NCBI GenBank assembly: GCA_021234155.1
Contig: JAJEKV010000554.1
Location: 1-64,000, forward strand
DNA: 64,000 bases
Source of the DNA: Isoetes taiwanensis
Lineage: Eukaryota > Streptophyta > Lycopodiopsida > Isoetales > Isoetaceae
Direction: 5' to 3'
This document shows, piece by piece, positions 48,436-60,000 of this stretch. Position 1 is the first letter of the stretch. Each line of letters starts with the position of its first letter. The position numbers and the translations under genes were made by a program. The notes under the pieces were generated by a model. It searched no databases, was not told the DNA's origin, and saw only the letters and a program-made list of their open reading frames with translations.

Positions 48436-50943
48436 TGTAACGGACCTAGGATTTTGAGGTAAATTGTGGATTATTTTATTAAAGGATGCAAAGGAATATT
48501 AATCAAAATATCACGCATGCAGAGAAATACGTCGTATATGTAGAGATTATACGGATGGAATACTGGTGGTTAAAAATAAATATAAGTACAGAGAAAAGCA
48601 TTTGGAAAAAGATTGATTGCAGAGGGATTAAGGAGCGAATTGCATGCAGAGCTCTGGGAGCGTGTTGGAGCGCAAAAGAAGCAACAAGCGGGATTCCAGG
48701 TGGGGATCAAGCCTTACACCTGGGGTTTTTCTAGCGTAGCAAGATTGTGTTGATACAACAGTAGGATTGTTCAAGAACTTGGCATGGATTTAAAGTAAAT
48801 TGTAAGTGCGTGGATATGAATTAACTTGCATGATTGTATATGTAAGTATTTTATGATTGCATATGAAAAGCTTGCAAAAGCATCATAGTCTAATGATTCA
48901 GAAGTGATTGGAATAGCAGATTAGAACTTGAGAAATGGATTAAGATAAAAGTATGGCAGAAATTAGTTAAAACTGTAAAAGTTTCTCTTGCATGCTGCCG
49001 TTTGCATAGCATGAACTTGATGAACTAGAATGATCAGGAAGCATGAGAAGTTATGGGAAATGGATTAGAATTGAAGTGATAAGTCCAGAACTGGCAAAGA
49101 CTGCAGTATTTTTCTTGAATGCTGCTGGAATAACGGCATGATCTTGCCGATTTGGCATGCTGCAAAAGCATGTGAATAATACCGAATGGGCGATTTGGGG
49201 CCTTAGGAGGCCGAAATGGAGAGAGGATCTGTAATTAGGAAGTTTGGATTAAGATCCTGGCTGGGAATGATATGATCTTGGTGGCCTTAACCGCCTCAGA
49301 ACTATCAAATTTGCATCATAAACTGGCCGAAATGGCAAGAAATCTTCCTTGACAGCAAATTCGGGAAGCCTTGTGTGATCTTCATGTAGATTCAATGGCT
49401 CGAGGCCGGATCAAGCAAAGCGGTCGCTGGTCCAATTTTATCAAGAAGAAAAATCTGTTAGAATCATTTTTCTATGACCACAAACAAGAAGATTCGACTT
49501 GGAAATCTCTCAGAAAAGCCAAAATCTACCGGATTCATGAAGTTTTGGGTGGATCCGATGGCTTGAGGCCGATCCCAAGCCGCTGGTTGGCAGCGTAACG
49601 CGTTAGGGTTAGGTTAAAACAGGAATAAAAATTAATAGTTAGTTTATTATAGTGTTAACAAATGTTAAAAGAAAGATAAAGGTTAATTTAAGAGTATAGC
49701 TATATTTACGGTTAGTTGCGTGAAATTAACAGGTGAGCTAGTAAGATATTGGGATATGTTAGGGATTAGTCAGATTAATGATGGCATATTGCAAGGTAGA
49801 GGTAATGGGTGGAGAATGAGCGTTAAAACCATTAAATTAAAATATGAAGGCAATCGTCGTTAAGGTCTTAGATAATCGATTTTAATAAAATAATTAACCT
49901 AGTTGAGAATTGGAGTTGCTAAGGAATGTTTTATTGTAATTTAATAGTGATGGTTGTATTTTGCATTATTAAGGCTATGGTTGGACATTTCATGTTACAT
50001 AAAGTGTGAATTATGTAATTTATTTGATGTTGAGTATGTTAAGGCATGGAGCATGATGGTGAATTGTATGTAATTGTCTATGGTGAAATTCTTTGATATA
50101 GACCCCGGGGCCGGAGTCTAGGTGCGATGGTCTAGACTCACGGTTTTTGCAGTGCTATGCAAATGGTAATATTTGAACATCGGGCGTTGGTACCGTATGG
50201 TACAACGTCATGCACGATTAAGTGGTCCTCCAATCTGCCGGACTTGGCGTGGATGGGTGTGTACACACGCGGGTTACCCCCGCCTCTATGTCACCGGCCC
50301 GATCACCCGAAGTTGACCTTGCTTTCGAGACCGTGAGGAATATTGGTTGCAATGTTGATGCTATGGTTGCTTGGCTAGTGTATATGTGGTTTTTAATGTT
50401 GGAATCAAGTTGCAAATGGTTGTGCTTAGTATAATTATGCAATCGCGGATTATGTTGGTTGGATTAGTAACTTGATTGCAGGGCGCAGGTTACGGTAAGG
50501 CTAAGTTATTGTTCTAAGTTAATGCTTGTGGTAGTTGATGCTTGATATATTCTAAATCCCCCGATCCCCACTTAGTCCATGTGACTAACCCCGTGGTTAA
50601 TGGTGTAAGGTAGGTGCGAGATGTTCCTAAAGTAGCCAAGCCGCAGAAAGGCGGTAGAGTAGGAGTGTGTGCATTGCTAGACAATATATTTGCTTAATAT
50701 TACTATTATCATTATGGATCGACGTGAAAACTATAATTATTTTTAAACTTGGTTGTTGTATGGGGTCTTGCACGAGCAATGGCAAGCATAGTTTCTTTGG
50801 GACCTTAGAGCATGAATAAAGATTGAATTCTTTACCTAAGTATGCATGTATCAATTTCTTGAGTTGCAAAGGCTAAATAGATCCAACGGTAGAGATCGAT
50901 GGGATCTCCGATTACCAAGAGGTTAACCGCCGGGCCCGGCACA
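48436..50943 (+). repeat. 5' LTR
   Basis: Starts TGTAACGGACCTAGG and ends ...CCCGGCACA next to the primer-binding site. About 2.5 kb, matched end to end by 54,517-57,015. Differences between the two LTRs cluster at CTG, CAG and CG words. Confidence 0.9.
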
Positions 50944-50946
50944 GCT

Positions 50947-50957
50947 TGGTATCGAGC
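50947..50957 (+). promoter_or_regulatory. Primer-binding site (initiator tRNA-Met type)
   Basis: TGGTATCGAGC, three bases after the LTR end, matches the common plant PBS TGGTATCAGAGC with one A missing. It would bind the 3' end of tRNA-iMet to prime minus-strand DNA synthesis. Confidence 0.85.
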
Positions 50958-51028
50958 AAAGTTCGTTAGTGGATTATGAGATTTGTGATTATTGATGATA
51001 TTTGCTATGGTTCCAGATTCTTGTAGAG

Positions 51029-51250
51029 ATGAGTTCCCAGGAGGATCCCCAAGAGGAGTTGGACAGTGGTGGAGCTGGGCCCTAGCTGGAACCCCGATGT
51101 AACCGATATCTTGCGGGCTATCCAAATAAGTGTTGCCTTGAGAGAGCGCCGCAACAAAAGACAGTCCGGACAAGGTAGTAGACAAGGTGCTTTCAAGGAT
51201 ACTAAGAGGGAAGTATTTATAGGAGAAAATGTTACAGGAGATGATGCGGA
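51029..51250 (+). pseudogene. Residual gag N-terminus
   Basis: After ATG at 51,029 there are short coding pieces: SSQEDPQEELDSGG, then in another frame NPDVTDILRAIQ and ALRERRNKRQSGQ. These resemble the start of a plant gypsy Gag. The capsid and the CCHC zinc knuckle are absent, because only about 200 bases separate this from the protease. Roughly 1 kb of gag has therefore been lost compared with family norms. Confidence 0.6.
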
Positions 51251-51253
51251 TTC

Positions 51254-51964
51254 GTGGACCCTCCTATTGAAAGAATGTGCATGTATGCTGCAGTAGACCA
51301 GGGTCGTGTAGATAATCAAGCTGTGGTCATTAGAGTTCCAGGTATTATTCATGGAGTTCCTGTTCTCTTTCTTATCGATTGTGGTAGTACACATTGTTTT
51401 ATTTCCCCAAGGCTGGCAAAGAAACTAGATTTGAATATGATTAGTCGGGACCCTAGATTTGTGGAGTTGGCTGATGGTAAAATTAAGACTTCTTATGCTA
51501 AGGTAGACAATCTTAAATTTCAAGTAGGAGATCTTGAGTCCCATACTAGTTTTGAAGTATTGAGCCTAGGGAAGTATGATGCTATTCTAGGAATGTCATG
51601 GTTGAGGCCATATAAAGCTTGCATTGATTGCGGAGAGCAAACAGTTACATGCCAAAGTCCTAATGGAGATAAGCATGTGCTGGAAGGATTGCCTTCGTCA
51701 TTAGTGGTTACACCTTTGTCCCGGAAAAGTTTTAAGAAACGGATTAAGAACGGTTGCATAAGAATGGGATGTGCATTTTTGGGTACCGTCGAGTTACAGG
51801 AACAACCTATTGCTCCTGAGATCCAGAAAGTGTTGGATGAGTTCTCTGATGTGTTTCCTAAAGAATTAACAAAATTGCCTCCACATAGAATGGTAGATCA
51901 TGAGATAGAACTGTTATTGGGGCTGAACCCACATCAAGGCCACCATATAGATTTCATGCGTTAG
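51254..51964 (+). pseudogene. pol: Gypsy aspartic protease and start of reverse transcriptase
   Basis: The open frame carries a retropepsin-like protease: VLFLIDCGSTHCFIS (about 51,362-51,406) has the catalytic D-[CS]-G-S/T core, and AILGMSWL (about 51,583-51,606) is the usual downstream motif. It continues into the protease-RT linker (VLDEFSDVFPKEL, about 51,833-51,871) and shifts frame near 51,930, so a TAG at 51,962 ends it early. The protease would process the Gag-Pol polyprotein. Confidence 0.9.
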
Positions 51965-52024
51965 AGATGGCTGAATTGAAGAAACAGTTAGCGGAATTAT
52001 TGGAACAAGGGTTTATACGGCCGA

Positions 52025-53066
52025 GTGTTTCTCCATTTTGCCAGCTTTGATTTTGTTTGTAAAAAGAAAGATGGGACATTAAGGTTATGTATTGACTATC
52101 GCATGCTTAACCGTGACATGTTGAAGAATAGATATGCATTGCCTAGGGTTGATGAGTTATTTGATCAGTTGGGACAAGCTAAGTATTTTACAAAAATTGA
52201 TTTACGATCTGGATATCATGAGATCCGGAGCAAGGATACAGATATTTATAAGACTGCCTTTAGGACACGCTACGGACATTACGAGTTTGTTGTAATGCCG
52301 TTTGGGTTGACAATTGCTCCTGCCACTTTTATGCGCCTAATGAATGAGATATTCCGATCTTTCCTGGATAAGTTTATATTGGTTTTCTTTGATGATATTT
52401 TGGTATATTCCAGGACATTAGAGGAGCATGTGGAACATGTAAAGCAGACACTAGCTATTTTGCGACGAGAAAAGTTGTATGGTAAGTTATCTAAGTGTTC
52501 TTTTGCACAAACTAGATTGGTATATCTTGGACATATAATTTCAGAAAAAGGATTAGAGCCAGATCCTTCTAAGATTGAGGCAGTTAGAGATTGGCCCACA
52601 CCAAAGACGGTGAAAGAGGTAAGATCATTTTTTGGGATTAGCGGGGTATTATCGCAAATTTGTTCCTAGATTTGCAAAGATTGCTGCTCCTTTGACTTCT
52701 TTGTTGAGTAAGAAGAATGATTTGCATTGGACTGATAGTTGTCAAGAAAGTTTTCAAAAGTTAAAGGATGTTTTGATTAGTGCACCAGTTTTAAGGATTC
52801 CAGACATCAATATACCCTTCCATGTAGTCACTGATGCTTCTGGGAAAGCTGTATGAGGAGTCTTGCTGCAGGATGGCCGAGTTTGTGCTTATATATCTCG
52901 TAAATTGTCTCCTGCTGAACAAAATTACCCAGTGCATGATTTGGAAATGTTGGCCATTATCCATGCCTTAAGGGTATGGAGACATTATTTATTGGGTCGT
53001 CGTTTCTTTTTGAAGACTGACCACCAAAATTTGAAGTATTTTGCAAAACAGCCATATTTGGAATAA
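52025..53066 (+). pseudogene. pol: Gypsy reverse transcriptase and RNase H
   Basis: RT motifs in order are [26 protein letters not shown] (catalytic Asp), [20 protein letters not shown] and [16 protein letters not shown] (catalytic DD, about 52,381-52,428), then YLGHIIS. The frame shifts at about 52,632-52,669. RNase H continues with FHVVTDASGKAV (catalytic Asp), a TGA at 52,854, then [20 protein letters not shown] (catalytic Glu region) and [12 protein letters not shown], ending at a stop near 53,066. Together these domains copy the RNA genome into DNA. All key catalytic residues I can check are present, so the element was competent before the breaks. Confidence 0.92.
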
Positions 53067-54224
53067 TAGGCAAAGGAGGTGGATGCAATTAAGAGAAGAA
53101 TATGATTTTGAAATTGAATATCAACCTGGCAAAGAAAATGTGATTGCTGATGCTTTGTCTCGAAGGTCATTTTTAACCTCTATTAGTGTGTTACAAGGGC
53201 AATGGGATGCAGATATTCTTAGCAAGTTGAGGAATGATCCATATTTTGCACCTGTGTTGGAGAACCCTCAAGATTTTCCGAGGTATGCATTGTCTAAAGG
53301 AGTTTTATATTATAATGGTCGTATGTGTATTCCTAATGATCAGGAGTTGAGATTGAGATTGCTATATGAAGCACATGATAGTCCTTTAGCGGGCCACCCA
53401 GGGGTACACAAAACTTTGAGGAAAATGCGCCAGAATTTCTTTTGGCCCAGACAGAAGAAGATGGTTAAGGAGTACGTGGCTAGGTGTTTATCTTGTCAGA
53501 AGGTAAAAGCATCAAGGTTTAGGGAGCCTGGAGAATTACAACCTTTAGTAATTCCATCTTCTAAGTGGGAGTGTATTTCTATGGACTTCATTGTTGAGCT
53601 TCCCCGGACACGTTCAGGTTATGATGCAATTTATGATGTGGTTGATCGACTAACTAAGCAGGCCCATTTTATGCCTACGAAGACTACTGCTACGGCAATG
53701 GATATTGCTAAGTTATTTGTTAAGGAGATTTTCAGATTGCATGGGATGCCGGCCACTATTTCATTAGATCGGGATACAAAGTTTATGAGCCAATTTTGGC
53801 AAGGGTTGTTTCAAAAGATTGGCACTAAGTTGTATACCAAGACATCTTATCGCCCTCAAGCTGGATGGTCAAGTGGAGCGAAGTTAATCAAATCTTGGAG
53901 GATATGCTCAGGATGTATGTGCCTAGTCAACCGAAGGTATGGGATTCTTACTTGTACTTGGCTGAGTTTGCATACAATAACACTTATCAAGATTCCATCA
54001 AAATGAGTCCTTTTGAGGCAATGTATGGTAAGGAGTGTCGTTGTCCTCTTAATTGGAGAGATCCCCAATGCAATGTTGAAGCAGCTAATGAAGTAGCGGA
54101 GGACATGGAAGCTCAACTAAGGAGACTTCGACAGAATTTGGTTGTGGCACAAAATAGACAAAAGCAAGATGCAAATAAAAAGACGAGACCACTTGAATTT
54201 CAAAAGGGGACTATGTGTTCTTGA
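53067..54224 (+). pseudogene. pol: Gypsy integrase
   Basis: The zinc-binding HHCC motif is seen as H in AHDSPLAGHPGVH and CC in CLSCQK (about 53,370-53,500). The catalytic core has D in SMDFIVELP (about 53,578), D in SLDRDTKF (about 53,760) and E in NQILEDMLR (about 53,886-53,910). A frameshift at about 53,860-53,880 separates the last Glu from the rest. The C-terminal part reads AYNNTYQDSIKMSPFEAMYG. Integrase joins the element DNA to the host genome. The downstream frame ends at a TGA near 54,222. Confidence 0.92.
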
Positions 54225-54394
54225 GGATTAATCCCAAGCGAAGTTCAATCGGGCATTTAAAAGTGCGGGTAAATGGGCTCCTAGGTATGGTCCGTATGAA
54301 ATTTTGGAACATATTGGCAAAGTGGCTTCGGGTACGTAAAGCGTGATTCTCGCGAGAGGAAACCCGCCGCTAAGGAGGCTTAACAATACGTAGA

Positions 54395-54490
54395 TTTTGG
54401 TTCAATGCTGGGTTATCCCGAGGAAGACGCCACATGGGAAGATGCCAATTGGATTCTTCGTGAGTTTCCGGAGATGCTTTCCATGAGGAC
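54395..54490 (+). pseudogene. Chromodomain-like tail of pol
   Basis: Reads LGYPEEDATWEDANWILREF, then PEMLSM, matching the second half of integrase chromodomains (GY...E.TWE....L...FP) that steer chromoviruses to heterochromatin. The first half of the domain is scrambled by frameshifts between 54,230 and 54,390. Confidence 0.7.
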
Positions 54491-54500
54491 ATGGGTTGAA

Positions 54501-54513
54501 TTTTGGAGGAGAG
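54501..54513 (+). promoter_or_regulatory. Polypurine tract
   Basis: TTTTGGAGGAGAG directly before the 3' LTR; the plus-strand primer site of the element. Confidence 0.7.
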
Positions 54514-54516
54514 ACC

Positions 54517-57015
54517 AGAATCGGACCTAGGATTTTGAGGTAAATTGTGGATTATTTTATTAAAGGATGCAAAGGAATATTAATCAAAATATCACGCATG
54601 CAAGAGAAATACGCCGATATGTAGAGATTATACGGATGGAATAATCGGTGGTTAAAAATAAATATAAGTAATGAGAAAAGCATTTGGAAAAAAAAGATTG
54701 ATTGCAGAGGGATTAAGGAGCGAATTGCATGCAGAGCTCTGGGAGCGTGTTGGAGCGCAAAAGAAGCAACAAGCGGGATTCCAGGTGGGGATCAAGCCTT
54801 ACACCTGGGGTTTTTCTAGCGTAGCAAGATTGTGTTGATACAACAGTAGGATTGTTCAAGAACTTGGCATGGATTTAAAGTAAATTGTAAGTGCGTGGAT
54901 ATGAATTAACTTGCATGATTGTATATGTAAGTATTTTATGATTGCATATGAAAAGCTTGCAAAAGCATCATAGTCTAATGATTCAGAAGTGATTGGAATA
55001 GCAGATTAGAACTTGAGAAATGGATTAAGATAAAAGTATGGCAGAAATTAGTTAAAACTGTAAAAGTTTCTCTTGCATGCTGCCGTTTGCATAGCATGAA
55101 CTTGATGAACTAGAATGATCAGGAAGCATGAGAAGTTATGGGAAATGGATTAGAATTGAAGTGATAAGTCCAGAGGCGGGCAAAGATCGCAAAGATTTTT
55201 CTTGAATCTTTCTTTGGAATAACGGCATGATCTTGCCGGATTTGGCATCTTTGCAAAAGCATGTGAATCACTCGAATGGGCCGATTTGGGCCTTAGGGAG
55301 GCCGAAATGGAGAGAGGATACGTAATTAGGAAGTTTGGATTAAGATCCGCTGGGAATGATATGATCTTGGTGGCCCAGAACCGGCCTCAGAACTATCAAA
55401 TTTGCATCATAAACTGGCCGAAATGGCAAGAAATCTTCCTTTGACAAAGAAACGGAAGCCTTGTGTGATCTTCATGTAGATTCAATGGCACGGAGGCCGA
55501 TCCAAGCACACCGGTGCGAATTTTATCAAGAAGAAAAATCACATTTAGAATCATTTTTCTATGACCACAAACGGTAAGATTCGACTTGGAAATCTCTGAA
55601 AAGCCAAAATCAATTTGGATTCATGAAGTTTTGGGTGGATCCGATGGCTTGAGGCCGATCCACAATTTGTTGGGCGTTAACGTTAGGGTTAGGTTAAAAC
55701 AGGAATAAAAAATTAATAGTTAGTTTATTATAGTGTTAACAAATGTTAAAAGAAAGATAAAGGTTAATTTAAGAGTATAGCTATATTTACGGTTAGTTGC
55801 GTGAAATTAACAGGTGAGCTAGTAAGATATTGGGATATGTTAGGGATTAGTCAGATTAATGATGGCATATTGCAAGGTAGAGGTAATGGGTGGAGAATGG
55901 CGCTAAAACCATTAAATTAAAATATGAAGGCAATCGTCGTTAAGGTCTTCGTTAACGATTTTAATAAAATAATTAACCTAGTTGAGAATTGGAGTTGCTA
56001 AGGAATGTTTTATTGTAATTTAATAGTGATGGTTGTATTTTGCATTATTAAGGCTATGGTTGGACATTTCATGTTACATAAAGTGTGAATTATGTAATTT
56101 ATTTGATGTTGAGTATGTTAAGGCATGGAGCATGATGGTGAATTGTATGTAATTGTCTATGGTGAAATTCTTTGATATAGACCTCACGGGGCTGAGTCTA
56201 GGTGCGATGGTCTAGACTCCACGGTTTTGATGCTATGCAAATGGTAATATTTGAACATCGGGCGTTGGTACCGTATGGTACAACGTCATGCACGATTAAG
56301 TGGTCCTCCAATCGCCGGACTTGGCGTGGATGGGTGTGTACACACGTGGTTACCCCAGCCTCTATGTCAACGGGCCCGATCGGTAAAGTTGACCTTGCTC
56401 GGACTGTGAGGAATATTGGTTGCAATGTTGATGCTATGGTTGCTTGGCTAGTGTATATGTGGTTTTTAATGTTGGAATCAAGTTGCAATGGTTGTGCTTA
56501 GTATAATTATGCCTTCGTGATTATGTTGGTTGGATTAGTAACTTGGATTGCGGGGGAGGTTACGGTAAAGGCTAAGTTATTGTTCTAAGTTAATGCTTGT
56601 GGTAGTTGATGCTTGATATATTCTAAATCCCCGATCCCCACTTAGTCCATGTGACTAACCCCGTGGTTAATGGTGTAGCGTAGTCCAGATGCTCAGGAAA
56701 GTAGCCAAGCCGCTTAAAGGCTTGCAGAGTAGGAGTGTGTGCATTGCTAGACAATATATTTGCTTAATATTACTATTATCATTATGGATCGACGTAAAAC
56801 TATAATTATTTTTAAACTTGGTTGTTGTATGGGGTCTTGCCGAGCAATGGCAAGCATAGTTTCTTTGGGACCTTAGAGCATGAATAAAGATTGAATTCTT
56901 TACCTAAGTATGCATGTATCAATTTCTTGAGTTGCAAAGGCTAAATAGATCCAACGGTAGAGATCGATGGGATCTCCAGTTACCAAGAGGTTGGCGGCGG
57001 GCCAAAGCCCGGCCA
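54517..57015 (+). repeat. 3' LTR
   Basis: Counterpart of the 5' LTR. Its first bases (about CAGAATCGGACC) differ from TGTAACGGACC at the extreme end, and the last bases are ...GCCCGGCCA. A second copy of the internal palindromes and of the TAATTAACC-rich stretch is present. It is followed by CTAG of the target site. Confidence 0.88.
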
Positions 57016-57065
57016 CTAGACATTTTGGAGTAGCCAAGACTCCCGAGCTTATTAGTCGAGATCGA
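57016..57065 (+). mobile_element. Older gypsy element, integrase continuation (right of insertion)
   Basis: After CTAG, the sequence reads HFGVAKTPELISRD in the frame expected after CHDSPMA at 48,435. A typical integrase has HDSPxAGHFGxxKTxELI. The older element is therefore split by the younger one. Similarity fades after about 57,065. Confidence 0.85.
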
Positions 57066-60000
57066 AACTTTTAGTCAATCCTATCACAAGGCCCCCAAAA
57101 ATAAAGTATTACTAGTTTTTTGTGTTACTTTTTGAGTTATACTGCTAAGATAAACTAATATTACTTTGTGGGTTAATATGTTGAATAACTAGATGCAGTT
57201 AAATAGTGAGGTTCATATTTAAGGTTTTTCAATGTGGTATACCCACATAGTAAGCACATGTATTTTCTTATTATGGTTTGCTAGTATAGTTTACCACTAT
57301 GGTTCTTCGTGGTGGTAAGCTTTCTTGGTTTATTGCTATGTGACATGTGGTCCAATCAATAGTATAGGTTCTAAGCCACTAGTGGTGTTCCAATCAACTC
57401 ATGGATATCTTACAACATGAGCCATTGATGTTGCATAGAATGAAGGCTTCGAGTTTCTCATTAAAACAATTAATAGTTTATCTACCTAAATAGTGGTGGC
57501 TTTGCATCTTTAGAGTATTTTGTGTTGAAGGATAAGCCAATTATGTTTCGAATTAACAGTTGATATTAATTTAGTAAGGAAAGTAAGACATATTCCATTT
57601 GTAAACAACACTGAATTTAGCTTCAAAGTTGTGTACAACTCGTGGTGGTTATCCTATAAAATCATCAACATAGAGTCATGCGAACCATTGTTGCTTCATG
57701 GAATAACGGATTCGAATTTATTACTAGAAACAATAAACAGGTTTTCCATCAAAATATACAGTGGCTTTGCATCTTCAAGACATCTTGTATTGGAAGCAAA
57801 CCAATGATGTTTTATGCTATATAATCGGTATTAGTTTAATAAAAAGTCGATTGATACGTATACATTAAAATAGCCTAGGTTTGCCTCCTATCTCATATTG
57901 GTGTAGTCATAAAAGTAGTTGTGGATTGTGTATGGAACTAACAATAGATTGTTGAAAATACAAAAGCCAGTTTATATTTATAAATCATAGCAGTTTTTCA
58001 AGAAAAAGAATGCATTGACCTATAATCATCTAAGATATAAGCCCTTTATATTTTGTGATTAAACCACTATATACTTTGTAGTGGTAAGTGCTGCAAAACT
58101 ATCTTAAAAACTAATGGCAAAGTACAATGATAAATGCTCATCATTCCAAAAACATGTCTGATCTGCTAAATTACCATGGTTGATTTTTTTGTGAAACCCA
58201 TACTAAAAGGTTTCATGATATGTACATTCTAATTTTAACATGAAGTAGGAACTAATCAGAAACCAGAGATAGGACAGAGATGACATTAATGTCATTCATT
58301 ACAATAATTGTTGGAGATCAATAACTGTTTGAGAACATTGAACTATTTTTGCCTCATTGTGACAAAACGATAAAATTTCTGCATCTTCCACATGTTTGGA
58401 TATTTGCACTACCTTCAGCATAAAACCTAATAGTGTCGCCCATTTAGTTTGGATATTTTGGAAAAATATTCTCTTGCTGACCATTCCTTTGCCGATCATT
58501 GAAGTCTTTGCAGAATGCTAGTATCATGCAAATAGTTTTATGCTTGAAATAACCATCATGAATTTCTCTTTGACTTGCACCTGTAAAATACATCATCAAC
58601 ATGTTATATAACATCAGATATATATACCATCAAATAATCTGTGGATATGCAAGGTAGCTAAAAAAACCGGTAGATTTCAAATCAAATATTCTGAATAGTA
58701 GAAAAAGGATGCATTCAGATCCCTGTGAAAAAACTGGATTCACTAAAAGCCATGTTCAAGATTAACCATTAGAGCAATCAGAAATAAAAATCTTATCACA
58801 ATATGTAGGATGATGTCAAGCGAGTCATTGGAGATACTGAATTTGGCTTAGGGGCAAAATGTCTTAGGTGTGGATCTGTCACTGACCTTATTAGAACAAA
58901 ATAAAGTTTTTAGAGCTTTGTTCGCTCCAATATGCATGCAGTCCATCCTTCGCCTAGCCAGATGATCCCCATAGAAGCCTTGCATTGCTGGTCTTGCTCT
59001 CAGAGATGGCACTGACACAGACAGAAAAAAAAAGAAAACTACATTTTATAAAGAAACAGAGAAATCAAACTTGTAAACATGTAAACTTGTAAAGAGAGGA
59101 ACAACTTTGCATCCCGCATGCAATGTCTACAAATTTTAGATATCCTTCTAGTATTACTATCTTTAAATATAATCTATGGGTTGAGACAAGCCTGACCTGT
59201 GTACAGCTGGATAAATCATCTTCTGCTTGTGATCCACAAAGCTCCTTATTACTCTTCAAAAATCCATACTTCGTAGAAACACATTCAATCGAATTATCTC
59301 CCTACATACATTTGATAGAATGGCCAGACCAAGATACTTCCCTCAGAGGGTACTCTGGCTTTTCCATATCATGCATCTTCTATTCGTTATATGCTGAATA
59401 TCAAAATAGACATGTAAACTATCAAATGTTTTATGTGTGCAGCTCTGTAGAAGACATGCATGATGGCTGATTTGAGCAACTCTGACTGTTGCTTTTGCAC
59501 TTGAGTAGATTTTTTGAGCCCCTGTAGAACATAAAATATAGCACAATCAGATGTAAACGAGCAGTAGGTTACATATCAAATAAAACACATCTACCAGCAT
59601 TTCAGACGCTTACATTATGACTCTACATTCCAGATAGCATCATATGGGGTCGATTTTTATCATATCCGGCAGCCTGGTGCCGTACCGCCCCTGTTGCCGC
59701 CCAGGTCAGCGACCAAATGCCCTAAGTTATTTCTGTAATTAGCTTTTGTAAGCATATAAGATTTAAAACCTTTTTTAAGGCCAGCTCCTAGCATGCACAT
59801 CTCTGATTGCAACATTCTAGAATATTCCAACAACAAGATCAACATTATAGCATCTTCAAGCTCACCAGCATTCCTGAACTTCCACCGTGACAAGCTGCAC
59901 AGGAAACGATCATAAAGTTAAGACCTACATTGTAAACAAAACAGAAAGACAGAAAAAAGGTATGCCATTCGGACCTGGGCACAAAGACACCTCTACGGCA

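Larger units (their letters stand above)
48436..57015 (+). mobile_element. Full-length Ty3/gypsy (chromovirus-like) LTR retrotransposon
   Basis: About 8.6 kb: 5' LTR 48,436-50,943, primer-binding site, pol, polypurine tract, and 3' LTR about 54,517-57,015. Pol order is protease, reverse transcriptase, RNase H, integrase, as in Metaviridae (Ty3/gypsy). A C-terminal chromodomain-like tail suggests a chromovirus. The two LTRs are the same length and largely alike, pointing to a fairly recent insertion. Most of gag is missing and pol has about six breaks, so this copy looks non-autonomous. The flanking GCTAG (48,431-48,435) and CTAG (57,016-57,019) are the likely 5-bp target duplication, with one base lost at the right end. 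Confidence 0.92.

Noticed and set aside
48436-57015. Endogenous pararetrovirus
   Set aside because: An integrase, long LTRs, a PBS and a PPT are present, and no movement-protein or caulimovirid domains are seen. It is an LTR retrotransposon.
56990-57020. Third Helitron end (GGGCC..AAA..GCCCGGCC then CACTAG)
   Set aside because: The position is the end of the gypsy 3' LTR, shared with the 5' LTR end, and CTAG there is explained by the target duplication.
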